The notes under the pieces: model-generated
Databases searched by the model: none
What the model was told of the DNA's origin: nothing
Seen by the model: the letters and a program-made list of their open reading frames with translations, nothing else
Part shown: positions 49,980-59,354 of the stretch, piece after piece
Layout of the letters: each line of letters starts with the position of its first letter
Numbering within the stretch: position 1 is the first letter of the stretch
Made by a program: the position numbers and the translations under genes
Origin: Tabrizicola piscis
GTDB taxonomy: Bacteria > Pseudomonadota > Alphaproteobacteria > Rhodobacterales > Rhodobacteraceae
Reading direction: 5' to 3'
Assembly (NCBI RefSeq): GCF_003940805.1
Contig: NZ_CP034328.1
Span: forward strand, 3,720,001-3,784,000
Length of the DNA stretch: 64,000 nucleotides

Positions 49980-50460
49980 CCCAAAGCTTTCTCCCGATCT
50001 TGACCCCGAGCTTGACCTTGTCCTGACACGGGACATCAACGCTCCGCGTGATGTGCTGTACATGTGCTGGACGACGCCGGAACATCTGGTCCATTGGTTT
50101 GTGCCAAAGCCGCATCGGGTGACGGCTTGCGAGTTGGACCCACGGCCCGGCGGTGTTTGCAACACGACCTTTGAGGTAGAGGGCAACCTGATGGAAAACA
50201 AGGGTGTCTACCTTGAGGTCATCCCGAACGAAAAACTTGTGTTTACCGATGCCTATAGTGAGGGCTGGAAGCCTGCGCCCGAACCTTTCATGACCGCGAT
50301 CGTGACGTTTCAGGATCTGGGCGGCGGACGCACGCGCTATACCGCCGTTGCACGGCACCGGACCCCCGAAACGGCCAAGGCCCACAAGGACATGGGGTTC
50401 TACGACGGCTGGGGCACGGTGGTCACGCAGCTGGAAGCCTATGCGCAGGGCTTGAAATGA
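49969..50460 (+). CDS. SRPBCC (AHSA1-like) domain protein 1
   Basis: A 163-residue START/SRPBCC-fold protein with the family features TRDINAPRDVLYMCWTTPEHL near the N-terminus and the late helix GFYDGWGTVVTQLEAYA. It can be expected to bind a hydrophobic ligand in a helix-grip cavity. It is the second gene of a three-gene unit controlled by the ArsR-type regulator, overlapping both neighbours. Confidence 0.92.
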   Translation: MDLDPKLSPDLDPELDLVLTRDINAPRDVLYMCWTTPEHLVHWFVPKPHRVTACELDPRPGGVCNTTFEVEGNLMENKGVYLEVIPNEKLVFTDAYSEGWKPAPEPFMTAIVTFQDLGGGRTRYTAVARHRTPETAKAHKDMGFYDGWGTVVTQLEAYAQGLK

Positions 50461-50939
50461 CTGGCGGGGACGCGACCGGGGTTGAACCCTCGGGCACCGA
50501 GGATCGCACCATGGTGCTGGAGAGGGTCATCCACGCCCCTGTCGCGGTGGTCTGGGGCGCGTGGATGAACCCGGACACCTTGCCAAAGTGGTGGGGGCCG
50601 GACGGGTTTTCGTGCCGCACCGCGCGGATCGACCTGCGGGCAGGGGGCGACTGGGTCTTTGACATGATTGCCCCGGATGGCACGGTATATCCCAACCACC
50701 ACCGCTTTGGCGCGATCCTGCCCGAGGCGCGGATCGAATACGCGCTGCTTTGGGGCGAGAACGGACCGAAGCACGCGGATGTCGTGGCGACCTTTGTCCA
50801 GGAAGGCGCGGCGACCCGGGTCAAATTGACGATGGTGTTCGTCACCGCGAAGGAATTCGAGGAGGCCAAAGGCTTTGGCGCGGTGGAGCTTGGGTTGCAG
50901 ACTCTGGGCAAGCTGGCGCGGGTCGTGGGCAGCGACTGA
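50457..50939 (+). CDS. SRPBCC (AHSA1-like) domain protein 2
   Basis: A 160-residue paralogue of the gene before it, with LERVIHAPVAVVWGAWMNPDTLPKWWGP-type ligand-cavity entry and a late KGFGAVELGLQTLGKLA helix. The start ATG overlaps the previous stop (ATGA). It ends just before two hairpins. Confidence 0.92.
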   Translation: MTGGDATGVEPSGTEDRTMVLERVIHAPVAVVWGAWMNPDTLPKWWGPDGFSCRTARIDLRAGGDWVFDMIAPDGTVYPNHHRFGAILPEARIEYALLWGENGPKHADVVATFVQEGAATRVKLTMVFVTAKEFEEAKGFGAVELGLQTLGKLARVVGSD

Positions 50940-50945
50940 CGGGGC

Positions 50946-50988
50946 CCGGAAATTTCAAAATTTCCGGGGCGGAGCCTTTGAAGGCTCC
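50946..50988. terminator. Two hairpins between convergent genes
   Basis: A 10-bp stem (CCGGAAATTT / AAATTTCCGG, 50946-50967, 2-base loop) is followed by a 6-bp stem (GGAGCC / GGCTCC, 50971-50988). They separate the SRPBCC operon from the DUF2256 gene and can act on either strand. Confidence 0.7.
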
Positions 50989-50989
50989 G

Positions 50990-51157
50990 TCACGATTTCT
51001 TTGAAGACATCGGGCGCTTGGCGTCGGACCGGCACCTGTCCGAGCAATACTTCACCTCATCCCAGACCTTTTCCCATTTCTTGCGCCAGGTGAACGTCTT
51101 GCCACAGGTGGAGCAGGTCTTTTCCGGCAGGTCTGACTTTTTCACCCCCCTTGGCAT
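50990..51157 (-). CDS. DUF2256 zinc-ribbon-like protein, 55 aa
   Basis: A 55-residue protein beginning [20 protein letters not shown] and containing [20 protein letters not shown]. Four cysteines in CSTC...CSDRC pattern should bind zinc. This is a recognisable DUF2256 protein. Its ATG is one base beyond the photolyase stop (TGACATG), so the two are translationally coupled. The gene falls below common length cutoffs. The role is unknown; the link to photolyase suggests DNA repair or light response. Confidence 0.9.
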   Translation of the reverse strand: MPRGVKKSDLPEKTCSTCGKTFTWRKKWEKVWDEVKYCSDRCRSDAKRPMSSKKS

Positions 51158-51158
51158 G

Positions 51159-52661
51159 TCACAGGTCCAGGGTCAGCTGGGCCGGGGATGCACCGCGGCG
51201 GGGGCTGCGGTCGTTCACAAAGCGCGGATCGGCGCGGCTGGCGTGGCGGGTGACGATGCGGGCTGCGGTATCCGCAAAGCCGCTGGTCTTGCGCGCCTGC
51301 CAGATCGCGTCGCGCGCGGCGCGGGCGGCGGTGGCGACGTCGATGATCGGCTCGGGGTAGCGGTGGCCCAGAAGGCGGCGGGCGTCGGGCCATTTCCACG
51401 GTTCGTGCAGGAAGGCGTCGGGCACGGGCGCCAGTTCGGGCAGCCATTTGCGGGTGAAGGCGCCGGTGGGGTCTTGGTCCAGGCCCTGCTTGATCGGGTT
51501 GTAGATCCGGGGAATGTTGATGCCTGTCGTGCCCGATTGCATCTGCACCTGCGGCCAGTGGATGCCGGGTTCATAGTCGGTGAACATTCGGGCAAGGTGC
51601 GCGCCGCTGGCCTGCCAGTCGAGCCAGAGGTGATAGGACGCGACCGAGGTCACCATCGCCCGCATCCGGAAGTTCAGCCAGCCGGTCGCACGGACATAGC
51701 GCAGACAGGCGTCGAGAAACGGCAAGCCGGTTTCGCCGACGGCCCAGGCGTGGAGGCGGGCCGGGTCGTTTTCGCGCGGGCGCAGGATGGCGGTGGGGTG
51801 CAGATCGCGGCGTTCGATGGAGGGCTGATCCTCCAGCTTCTGGATGAAGTGGTCGCGCCAGGCGAGGCGGGACTGAAAGCTGGTCAGCGCCCCGCCCCAG
51901 CGGCCGCCGGGGCGTTCGGCTTGGCGCGCTGAGGTGGCCTGCACCACCTCACGCAGGGAAAGGGTGCCCCAGGCAAGGTGGGGTGACAGGCGCGAGCAGG
52001 CCCGTTCGCCCGTGAGCGGCGAGGACATGGCCGCCCGGTAGGTTTCGCCCCGGCGGGCTAGGAAGCTGTCAACGAGGTCAAGGCCACGTTCGCGCCCGCC
52101 CAGCTGGCGGTGGGGGCAGGGGTCCGGGGCCAGTTTCAGCGCGCGGGAGGTGGGGATCAGACCGGGCTCCACCCCGTCAACGGCTTGCAGGGCGGGGGGC
52201 GGCAGCACCGGCCCGGCCATGAACCCATCGCGTTGCCGGGCCCAACCATCGCGGCTGGCAAGGCGGCGGACGACGCCCGATTGCGGAAGTTCCGTCCAGA
52301 TCACGCCCGCGCCGCGCGCCCAGGCCGCGACGCGGCGGTCGCGGGCATAGGTCCACAGGTTGCCGGTCTCTTCATGGCTGACGATGCGGTTGATCCGGTA
52401 CTGACGGCAAAGGCGGTCCAGCACCGTCTCGGCGTCGCCCACCCTGACGACCAGCGGTGCGCCTATCGCCCCAAGGTCGGCCCGCAACCCGGTCAGGCTT
52501 TCGGCGACAAAAGTCCACTGCCGCGCTGAGGCGTCCGGTTGGGCCCAAAGGTCAGGCTCAACAATGTAGACCGGCAGCACGGGGCCCAACCCTGCGGCAA
52601 GCGTCAGTGCCGGGTGGTCATGGACGCGGAGGTCACGCTTGAACCAGACGAGAACATTCAT
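51159..52661 (-). CDS. Deoxyribodipyrimidine photolyase / cryptochrome family protein
   Basis: A 500-residue flavoprotein. The N-terminal antenna domain starts [17 protein letters not shown]. The C-terminal FAD-binding domain has [13 protein letters not shown], a [14 protein letters not shown] segment and an [16 protein letters not shown] stretch. The last segment differs from class I CPD photolyase motifs, so the substrate (CPD, 6-4 product or signalling) is open. The start at 52661 gives the normal N-terminus. It is divergent from pepN. Confidence 0.92.
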   Translation of the reverse strand: MNVLVWFKRDLRVHDHPALTLAAGLGPVLPVYIVEPDLWAQPDASARQWTFVAESLTGLRADLGAIGAPLVVRVGDAETVLDRLCRQYRINRIVSHEETGNLWTYARDRRVAAWARGAGVIWTELPQSGVVRRLASRDGWARQRDGFMAGPVLPPPALQAVDGVEPGLIPTSRALKLAPDPCPHRQLGGRERGLDLVDSFLARRGETYRAAMSSPLTGERACSRLSPHLAWGTLSLREVVQATSARQAERPGGRWGGALTSFQSRLAWRDHFIQKLEDQPSIERRDLHPTAILRPRENDPARLHAWAVGETGLPFLDACLRYVRATGWLNFRMRAMVTSVASYHLWLDWQASGAHLARMFTDYEPGIHWPQVQMQSGTTGINIPRIYNPIKQGLDQDPTGAFTRKWLPELAPVPDAFLHEPWKWPDARRLLGHRYPEPIIDVATAARAARDAIWQARKTSGFADTAARIVTRHASRADPRFVNDRSPRRGASPAQLTLDL

Positions 52662-52774
52662 GGAACAAAGAGATAGACCAACCGCCAGATTCGTAAAGCC
52701 GCAAAAGACTGTTGCTGGCAATTCCCTTGCGCCCGACGCACCAGCCCCTAGCTTGGCGTGAGAGGAGGACCCGC

Positions 52775-55339
52775 ATGACCGCAGCGCAGAAGACCATCCA
52801 TCTGGCCGACTATCAGCCGTTCACGCATCTGCTGGACGGGGTGGAGCTGACGTTCCGCCTTGCGCCTTCGGCCACGCGCGTTGTCGCAAGGCTGGCCTTC
52901 CGCCCGAACCCCGCGCGGCCGGGCCGCCATCCCCTGAGGCTGGATGGTGAGGGGCTGAAGCTGCTGTCGTGCCAGCTGGATGGCCAGCCCATCACGCCAA
53001 AGACCGACAAGCGCAGCCTGACGATCCTGGCCAAGGATCTGCCCCAGGGGCCCTTCACCCTGGAAACCGAGGTTGAGATCGCGCCTGACGCCAACACCGC
53101 GCTTGAGGGGCTTTACATGTCGAACGGCATGTATTGCACCCAGTGCGAGGCTGAGGGGTTCCGCAAGATCACCTATTACCCCGACCGCCCCGATGTGATG
53201 GCCCGGTTCAAGGTGCGGATCGAGTCTGACCTGCCGGTCCTGTTGTCCAACGGCAACCCGGTGGCCAAGGGCAAGGGCTGGGCCGAATGGGATGATCCCT
53301 GGCCCAAGCCCGCCTATCTGTTCGCGCTGGTTGCGGGCGATCTCAAGGCGCGGTCTGGCACGTTCCGCACCTTCTCGGGCCGGAAGGTGGCGCTGAACGT
53401 CTGGGTGCGTCCGGGGGATGAAGACCGCTGCGCCTATGCGCTGGACAGTCTGATCCGGTCGATGAAATGGGAAGAAGAGGTGTACGGGCGCGAGTATGAC
53501 CTTGACGTGTTCAACATCGTCGCCGTCGATGATTTCAACATGGGCGCGATGGAGAACAAGGGGCTGAACATCTTCAACTCGCGCTATGTCCTCGCCAGCC
53601 CGGAAACGGCGACGGATGAGGACTATGCCCGGATCGAGGCGATCATCGCGCATGAGTATTTCCACAACTGGACCGGCAACCGGATCACCTGCCGCGACTG
53701 GTTCCAGCTTTGCCTGAAGGAAGGCCTGACCGTCTTCCGCGACCATCAGTTCAGCGGCGACATGCGGTCCGCTGCCGTGCGGCGGATCGAGGATGTGGTC
53801 GCCCTGCGCGCCCGCCAGTTTCGTGAGGATGCAGGGCCGCTTGCCCACCCGGTGCGCCCGGAAAGCTTTGTCGAGATCAACAATTTCTACACCGCCACGG
53901 TCTATGAAAAGGGTGCCGAGGTGATAGGCATGCTGAAGACGCTGGTGGGCGATGCGGCCTACAAGCGGGCGCTGGACCTGTATTTCGATCGCCACGACGG
54001 CGATGCCGCCACGATCGAGGACTGGCTGAAGGTTTTCGAAGATGCGACCGGACGCGATCTTTCACAGTTCAAGCTGTGGTATTCCGAAGCCGGCACGCCG
54101 CGTCTGAAAGTGCAGGACGATTGGACGGATGGGGTGTATACCCTGACGTTTGCTCAGGAAAACCCAGCCACACCCGGCCAACCCACAAAGCAGCCCAAGG
54201 TCATCCCGATCAACGTTGGTCTTTTGAACCCGAACGGCGACGAAGTGGTGCCGACGATCATGCTGGAGATGACGCGGGAAAGCCAAAGCTTCCGCTTCGA
54301 GGGGCTGGCGGCACGGCCGATCCCGTCCATCCTGCGGGGGTTTTCTGCGCCGGTCATTTTGGATCGCGCAGTGGCCCCTTCCGAACGGGCCTTTCTGCTG
54401 GCGCATGACACCGACCCCTTCAACCGCTGGGAGGCGGGGCGGGCGCTGGCCAAGGACGTGATGGTCGACATGGTGACCAAGGGCGCCGAGGTCAGCGCCG
54501 ACTGGCTGGACGGTGTGGCGGCCGTGGTCTTTGACGAGAGCCTTGATCCGGCCTTTCGCGCGCTGTGCCTGCGGCTGCCGGCCGAGGATGACATGGCCCA
54601 GACCATCCACGCCGCCAAGCGGGTGCCCGACCCCGGCCGTATCCACGCCGCGCGGCGAGAGATGCTGGGGGCATTGTCGGTGCGTCTGGGTGAGAGGTTG
54701 CAGCGGCTATACGACAATCTGGATGATGGCGCACCGTTTTCACCGGATGCCGGTCAGGCCGGGCGGCGGGCCCTGCGGATCGCAGCGCTGGGCCTGCTGA
54801 CGCGGCGGGATGGCGGCAAGATGGCCTCGCTGGCCTTTGCCCGGGCCAAAAGCATGACCGAATCCATCGGCGCGCTGTCTGCGCTGCTGGATATCCGGCA
54901 GGGGGCGGCAGAGGTGGCGGCTTTTGCCACGCGCTGGGTCGGTGATCGCAACGTAATGGACAAGTGGTATTCCCTGCTGATTTCCCATGCCGAGCCGGCC
55001 GAGGCGGCGCCCCTGACCGTGCGACTGACCGGCCGTGACGACTTTGACTGGCGGAATCCGAACCGCTTCCGGTCAGTCATCGGCGCTCTGGCGGGCAATC
55101 ATGCCGGGTTCCACCATCGGTCCGGGGCGGGCTATCGGCTGGTGGCGGATTGGTTGATCCGGCTGGACCCGCTGAACCCGCAGACCGCCGCGCGGGTATC
55201 GACAGCGTTCGAGACCTGGCCGCGCTATGACGCAGCCCGCAGGCGCCGTGCGAAGGCGGAACTGGAGAGGATACTCACCACCCCGACCCTTAGTCCCGAC
55301 CTGCGAGAGATGGTTGAACGGATGCTGGCGGGGGGCTGA
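52775..55339 (+). CDS. pepN: Aminopeptidase N
   Basis: An 854-residue M1 zinc aminopeptidase of the cytoplasm. The exopeptidase motif GAMENKGLNIF is near residue 260, and the zinc motif HEYFHNWTGNR with the downstream Glu in LKEGLTVFRDHQFS is intact. The C-terminal helical domain is complete. AGGAGG precedes the ATG at 52775, which removes 21 non-conserved upstream codons. It abuts the convergent lipoprotein gene with 3 bases between the stops. Confidence 0.97.
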   Translation: MTAAQKTIHLADYQPFTHLLDGVELTFRLAPSATRVVARLAFRPNPARPGRHPLRLDGEGLKLLSCQLDGQPITPKTDKRSLTILAKDLPQGPFTLETEVEIAPDANTALEGLYMSNGMYCTQCEAEGFRKITYYPDRPDVMARFKVRIESDLPVLLSNGNPVAKGKGWAEWDDPWPKPAYLFALVAGDLKARSGTFRTFSGRKVALNVWVRPGDEDRCAYALDSLIRSMKWEEEVYGREYDLDVFNIVAVDDFNMGAMENKGLNIFNSRYVLASPETATDEDYARIEAIIAHEYFHNWTGNRITCRDWFQLCLKEGLTVFRDHQFSGDMRSAAVRRIEDVVALRARQFREDAGPLAHPVRPESFVEINNFYTATVYEKGAEVIGMLKTLVGDAAYKRALDLYFDRHDGDAATIEDWLKVFEDATGRDLSQFKLWYSEAGTPRLKVQDDWTDGVYTLTFAQENPATPGQPTKQPKVIPINVGLLNPNGDEVVPTIMLEMTRESQSFRFEGLAARPIPSILRGFSAPVILDRAVAPSERAFLLAHDTDPFNRWEAGRALAKDVMVDMVTKGAEVSADWLDGVAAVVFDESLDPAFRALCLRLPAEDDMAQTIHAAKRVPDPGRIHAARREMLGALSVRLGERLQRLYDNLDDGAPFSPDAGQAGRRALRIAALGLLTRRDGGKMASLAFARAKSMTESIGALSALLDIRQGAAEVAAFATRWVGDRNVMDKWYSLLISHAEPAEAAPLTVRLTGRDDFDWRNPNRFRSVIGALAGNHAGFHHRSGAGYRLVADWLIRLDPLNPQTAARVSTAFETWPRYDAARRRRAKAELERILTTPTLSPDLREMVERMLAGG

Positions 55340-55342
55340 AGA

Positions 55343-55969
55343 TCAGCCAGCCCTGCAATAGGGCTGTTCGCTGGTCCAGGTTGCCATCGCAGCCCGCTTT
55401 TCCGAGCTGCGCAGGGGGGCCCAGTCGCGCCCGATGCCCCGGTTGCCGCCGCCCGCGACAAGGCCGTCCTTGGCGACTTGGGTCGACATGATCTCGACCG
55501 CGCATTCCAGATTGGATTCGCCGTCCTTCAGCGCGCCGACGGACGTCGCCTCGCAGCCGTAATTCGCGGCTGACCGGGGCGAAATCTGCATCAGCCCGAT
55601 CCAGCGCCCACCCCCGCCCGAGGCGGCGGGGTTCCAGGTGCTTTCATACTTGGCCACCGCCGAAAGCAGGCCCGCCCAGAACGCACGGCGCGCCTCGATC
55701 GGGGCTTCGGGATAGGCGGGGCACCAGGTTTCGATGTCGGCAGGCACCTGTTGCGACAGAACCGAATCCTTGGTGGACAGGGCGACAAGGGTGGATTCGG
55801 TCCATTCCTCGCCTTCCGGATGGTGGTCCCAGCCCATCGGAGGGGCCACAAACGACATTTCATCGGACGGCTTGCTTTGCATGCAGGCTGACAGCGAAGT
55901 CACCAGAAGGACTAGGGAAATTACACGCAGCCTTCGGCCCGCGTCACTTGAACTCCACCGCATTTCCAT
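55343..55969 (-). CDS. Lytic transglycosylase-like lipoprotein
   Basis: A 208-residue lipoprotein with lipobox TSLSAC, expected at the membrane. The C-terminal lysozyme-like domain has the catalytic Glu in VAKYESTWNPAA and the SLT-type segment IGLMQISPRSAANYGC. Cysteines near residues 82, 139 and 155 may form disulfides. It should cleave or bind peptidoglycan. GGCGGAAAG precedes the ATG at 55969. It is divergent from the hypothetical gene, with 68 bases between starts. Confidence 0.85.
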   Translation of the reverse strand: MEMRWSSSDAGRRLRVISLVLLVTSLSACMQSKPSDEMSFVAPPMGWDHHPEGEEWTESTLVALSTKDSVLSQQVPADIETWCPAYPEAPIEARRAFWAGLLSAVAKYESTWNPAASGGGGRWIGLMQISPRSAANYGCEATSVGALKDGESNLECAVEIMSTQVAKDGLVAGGGNRGIGRDWAPLRSSEKRAAMATWTSEQPYCRAG

Positions 55970-56037
55970 CTTTCCGCCCTGATCTTTGTAAACAGTCCGT
56001 CAACAGCGGTGCTGGACACCGCCTCGGGAATGACTTG

Positions 56038-57246
56038 ATGTTGATTACTCCGTCCCTTCTGCACGTGAAAACCCACGCTGGTCGCGGTCGGCAGGAACCT
56101 GCCGTTCCGCTGCGCCCGGTCGGGTTGGACCGGGGCTTTCAGGTCGACGGAATGACGGCTGAGCAGGTGCTGGGCCGGCTTGACGCCCCGGTGCTGCAGC
56201 AGGGGCCGGAAATGACCGAATGGCAGTGCATCCGGGCGGATCACACAGCCATGGCCGACGCCGGAGAATGGGCCGACCTGCTTGAGGCGCTGCGCTTTGC
56301 CGATCAGGACCGCACCATGGCCTCGGGCGGCCACCGCGTCGCGCCGCTGATCAGCCAGGGGATCCGCGCAGGCTTTGACGCTGCCATCTCGCGCAAGGAC
56401 CTTGCCGCCGCGACGATCGAACTCACCCGCTTCGAAGCGGTGTTCGAGATGTTTCCCGAAGACTATGTCGCTGCGCATCTTCTGGCGCAGGTGCAGATCG
56501 ATCTGGGCAGCGCCAAGCGTGCAGTGGCATCGGAAGGCCAACTGTCCCGCGATCTTTGGGCTGAAAGCACGGCGCATTTCGAAGCGGCCGAAGAATTGCT
56601 GGATGCCTTCGACCCGATCGAGGAGATGTCACCGCTGCTGGCGGCAACGCGCTATCTGCTGGTGCGCGGGATCGAAGATGGTGCCACCCTTTGCCGCGAC
56701 TGGTACGAAGACTGGTGCGACCTAGACCCCGAAGACGCCTCGGCCCACGCTACGCATGCGATTCACATGCTGCCCGACTGGTTCGGGTCCCTTGCAGCTT
56801 TCGAGAAAGAGGCCCGCAAGGCCGCGGCGATGACGGACCATGCGACAGGGCAGGCGGCCTATGCGATCTTTCACATGACGGCACGCCAGCAGTTGGGCGA
56901 CATGCTGCCGACGGTCGATCTGGTGCGCTTTCTGCGGGCGCTGACCGACTATCAGGCCGCGACCGGCTGCCAGCACCGGGCGAACATCGTCGCCAGCCTT
57001 CTGACAAACCTGATGCGCGACTACCGCCTTTGCGGCCCAACCTGTGCCTATCAGTTGACCAAGGTCCGCGCCGCCCTGTCGGACGTTCTGTGGAACCGCC
57101 TGCATGAAGTGCATCTGGACCGCTGGGAAAACGGTGCCGACAGCCTTGCCTTCGCCTTGGGCGAGGTTTTTGGTCCGGCGTTGAAACGGGGTGCCCGGAT
57201 CTGCCGCCGGGGTACGGGGCTTGGCACCCGCGTGCCGCGCAACTGA
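56038..57246 (+). CDS. Hypothetical protein, about 402 aa, helical repeats
   Basis: A soluble protein of about 402 residues, mostly alpha-helical. Segments such as WADLLEALRFADQDR, ALATIELTRFEAVFEMFPED-type repeats and HAIHMLPDWFGSLAAFEKEA have a TPR-like rhythm, but no named domain is recognised. Several Cys and Trp residues are conserved in character. The start at 56038 follows a CGGGAATG; the frame is open 30 codons further upstream into the divergent gene. gatB follows 63 bases later. Confidence 0.7.
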   Translation: MLITPSLLHVKTHAGRGRQEPAVPLRPVGLDRGFQVDGMTAEQVLGRLDAPVLQQGPEMTEWQCIRADHTAMADAGEWADLLEALRFADQDRTMASGGHRVAPLISQGIRAGFDAAISRKDLAAATIELTRFEAVFEMFPEDYVAAHLLAQVQIDLGSAKRAVASEGQLSRDLWAESTAHFEAAEELLDAFDPIEEMSPLLAATRYLLVRGIEDGATLCRDWYEDWCDLDPEDASAHATHAIHMLPDWFGSLAAFEKEARKAAAMTDHATGQAAYAIFHMTARQQLGDMLPTVDLVRFLRALTDYQAATGCQHRANIVASLLTNLMRDYRLCGPTCAYQLTKVRAALSDVLWNRLHEVHLDRWENGADSLAFALGEVFGPALKRGARICRRGTGLGTRVPRN

Positions 57247-57309
57247 CGCCCCCTTGCCCAGCGACCGCGCCCGGCCTAAACCGGGCGTCAAAGTTGCTTC
57301 GGAGGCATG

Positions 57310-58821
57310 ATGCTGGACCACGCCATAACCGCGCCCAAACCCAAGGTGATCGCAGGCGCCAAGGGTGATTGGGAACTGGTGATCGGGATGGAAATCCATG
57401 CCCAGGTTTCGTCGAACGCCAAGCTGTTTTCCGGCGCGTCCACCACCTTCGGGGCCGAGCCGAACTCCAACGTCGCCTTCGTCGATGCCGCGATGCCGGG
57501 GATGCTGCCGGTCATCAACGAATTCTGCGTCGAACAGGCCGTGCGCACCGGGCTTGGGCTGAAGGCGCAGATCAATCTGATGTCGGCCTTTGACCGGAAG
57601 AACTATTTCTACCCCGACTTGCCGCAGGGCTATCAGATCAGCCAGCTTTATCACCCCATCGTGGGCGAGGGCGAAGTGTTGGTCGAAATGGGCCCCGGCG
57701 TGGCCCGGCTGGTCCGGGTGGAGCGGATTCATCTGGAACAGGACGCGGGAAAGTCGATTCATGACATGGACCCCAACCTGTCCTTTGTCGACTTCAACCG
57801 CACGGGCGTCGCGCTGATGGAAATCGTCAGCCGTCCCGACATTCGCGGGCCGGAGGAAGCAGCGGCCTATGTGACGAAACTGCGCCAGATCCTGCGCTAT
57901 CTGGGCACCTGCGATGGCAACATGCAGAACGGCAACCTGCGGGCCGACGTCAACGTCAGCGTCTGCAAGCCGGGCCAGTATGAGAAGTATCAGGCGACGC
58001 AGGATTTTTCCCATCTGGGCACCCGCTGCGAGATCAAGAACATGAACTCCATGCGGTTCATCCAGTTGGCCATCGACTATGAAGCCCGCCGCCAGATCGC
58101 CATTCTGGAGGATGGCGGATCCATCGTGCAGGAAACCCGGCTTTACGACCCCGACAAGAACGAAACCCGGTCGATGCGGTCCAAGGAAGAGGCGCATGAT
58201 TACCGCTATTTCCCCGACCCCGACCTTCTGCCGCTGGAGATCGAGCAGGCCTGGGTTGATGACATCGCCGCGCGGATGCCGGAACTGCCGGACGCCAAGA
58301 AGACCCGCTTCATGGCCGATTATGGTCTGACCGACTATGACGCCGCCGTGCTGACCGCCGAACTGGATGCAGGCCGGTACTTTGACGACGTGGCCAAGGG
58401 CCGTGACGGCAAGCTGGCCGCGAATTGGGTGATCAACGAACTGTTTGGCCGCCTCAAGAAGGAAGGCCACGACATCAGCGAAAGCCCGGTCTCGGCGGCA
58501 CAGCTTGGCGGGATCATTGACCTGATCACGGCGGGCACCATCTCGGGCAAGCTGGCCAAGGACCTGTTCGAGATTGTCTATACCGAAGGCGGCGATCCGG
58601 CGGCCATCGTGGAAGCGCGCGGGATGAAGCAGGTGACCGATACCGGCGCCATCGAAGCGGCGGTGGATGCGATCATCGCGGCCAACCCCGAGCAGGTGGA
58701 AAAGGCCAAGGCGAACCCGAAACTTACGGGCTGGTTCGTGGGTCAGGTGATCAAGTCCACCGGCGGCAAGGCGAACCCGGCCACGGTCAACGCGCTGGTC
58801 GCGGCCAAATTGGGGCTTTAG
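57310..58821 (+). CDS. gatB: Aspartyl/glutamyl-tRNA(Asn/Gln) amidotransferase subunit B
   Basis: A 503-residue subunit of GatCAB, which amidates misacylated Glu-tRNA(Gln) or Asp-tRNA(Asn). The kinase/tRNA-binding region begins [20 protein letters not shown] and continues with [17 protein letters not shown] and [18 protein letters not shown]. The C-terminal YqeY-like tail domain ends in [16 protein letters not shown] fits the ATG at 57310 better than 57307. gatA and gatC are not in the window. Confidence 0.98.
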   Translation: MLDHAITAPKPKVIAGAKGDWELVIGMEIHAQVSSNAKLFSGASTTFGAEPNSNVAFVDAAMPGMLPVINEFCVEQAVRTGLGLKAQINLMSAFDRKNYFYPDLPQGYQISQLYHPIVGEGEVLVEMGPGVARLVRVERIHLEQDAGKSIHDMDPNLSFVDFNRTGVALMEIVSRPDIRGPEEAAAYVTKLRQILRYLGTCDGNMQNGNLRADVNVSVCKPGQYEKYQATQDFSHLGTRCEIKNMNSMRFIQLAIDYEARRQIAILEDGGSIVQETRLYDPDKNETRSMRSKEEAHDYRYFPDPDLLPLEIEQAWVDDIAARMPELPDAKKTRFMADYGLTDYDAAVLTAELDAGRYFDDVAKGRDGKLAANWVINELFGRLKKEGHDISESPVSAAQLGGIIDLITAGTISGKLAKDLFEIVYTEGGDPAAIVEARGMKQVTDTGAIEAAVDAIIAANPEQVEKAKANPKLTGWFVGQVIKSTGGKANPATVNALVAAKLGL

Positions 58822-58836
58822 GCTACCACAAATTGC

Positions 58837-58858
58837 GGGTGGCGCAGCTGCGCCGCCC
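58837..58858. terminator. Hairpin after gatB
   Basis: A 14-base exact palindrome GGCGCAGCTGCGCC (58841-58854), extended by GGG/CCC outside. It begins 16 bases beyond the gatB stop. No T run follows. Confidence 0.4.
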
Positions 58859-58970
58859 AGATGCTGCGGCTGTTGCCGGACAGGCGCGGTCGCTTTGGAA
58901 AACCGTTCCGTGATTTGAACTTGGTGGCAAAATCCCCTATCACTTGCGCAACGAAACCGGGAGAAACCCG

Positions 58971-59354
58971 ATGCAGCGGTTTGAATACAAAGTCATTCCA
59001 GCTCCGAAGCGGGGCGAGAAGGCAAGGGGGGTCAAGACCACCGAAGACCGCTTTGCCCTGGCATTGACCAACCTGATGAACGACCTTGGCGCCGAGGGGT
59101 GGGAGTACGTCCGCGCCGACGCGCTGCCCTGTGATGAGCGGGTTGGCCTGACCGGCACCAAGACCACGTTCCAGAACGTTCTGGTGTTTCGCCGCGTCCT
59201 TGGCGCGGTCGAGGCGGCGGAGCGCCCCCCGCTGCGGCTTTTGCTGCAAGAGCCTGCTGCCGCGCCAACCCCCCGGCTTGGGCCGGCTGAGACGCCGCTT
59301 TCCGCAACGGCCCCCGCGGTCGGGCCGGTAAAGCCCAACCTTGCGGCCGAATGA
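58971..59354 (+). CDS. DUF4177 domain protein
   Basis: A 127-residue protein. Residues 1-65 form the DUF4177 domain (MQRFEYKVIPAPKRGEKARG, LMNDLGAEGWEYVRAD). The remainder is proline/alanine-rich and probably disordered. The function is unknown. GGGAGAAA precedes the ATG at 58971. Its stop meets the stop of the hisC-like gene end to end with no base between. Confidence 0.88.
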   Translation: MQRFEYKVIPAPKRGEKARGVKTTEDRFALALTNLMNDLGAEGWEYVRADALPCDERVGLTGTKTTFQNVLVFRRVLGAVEAAERPPLRLLLQEPAAAPTPRLGPAETPLSATAPAVGPVKPNLAAE

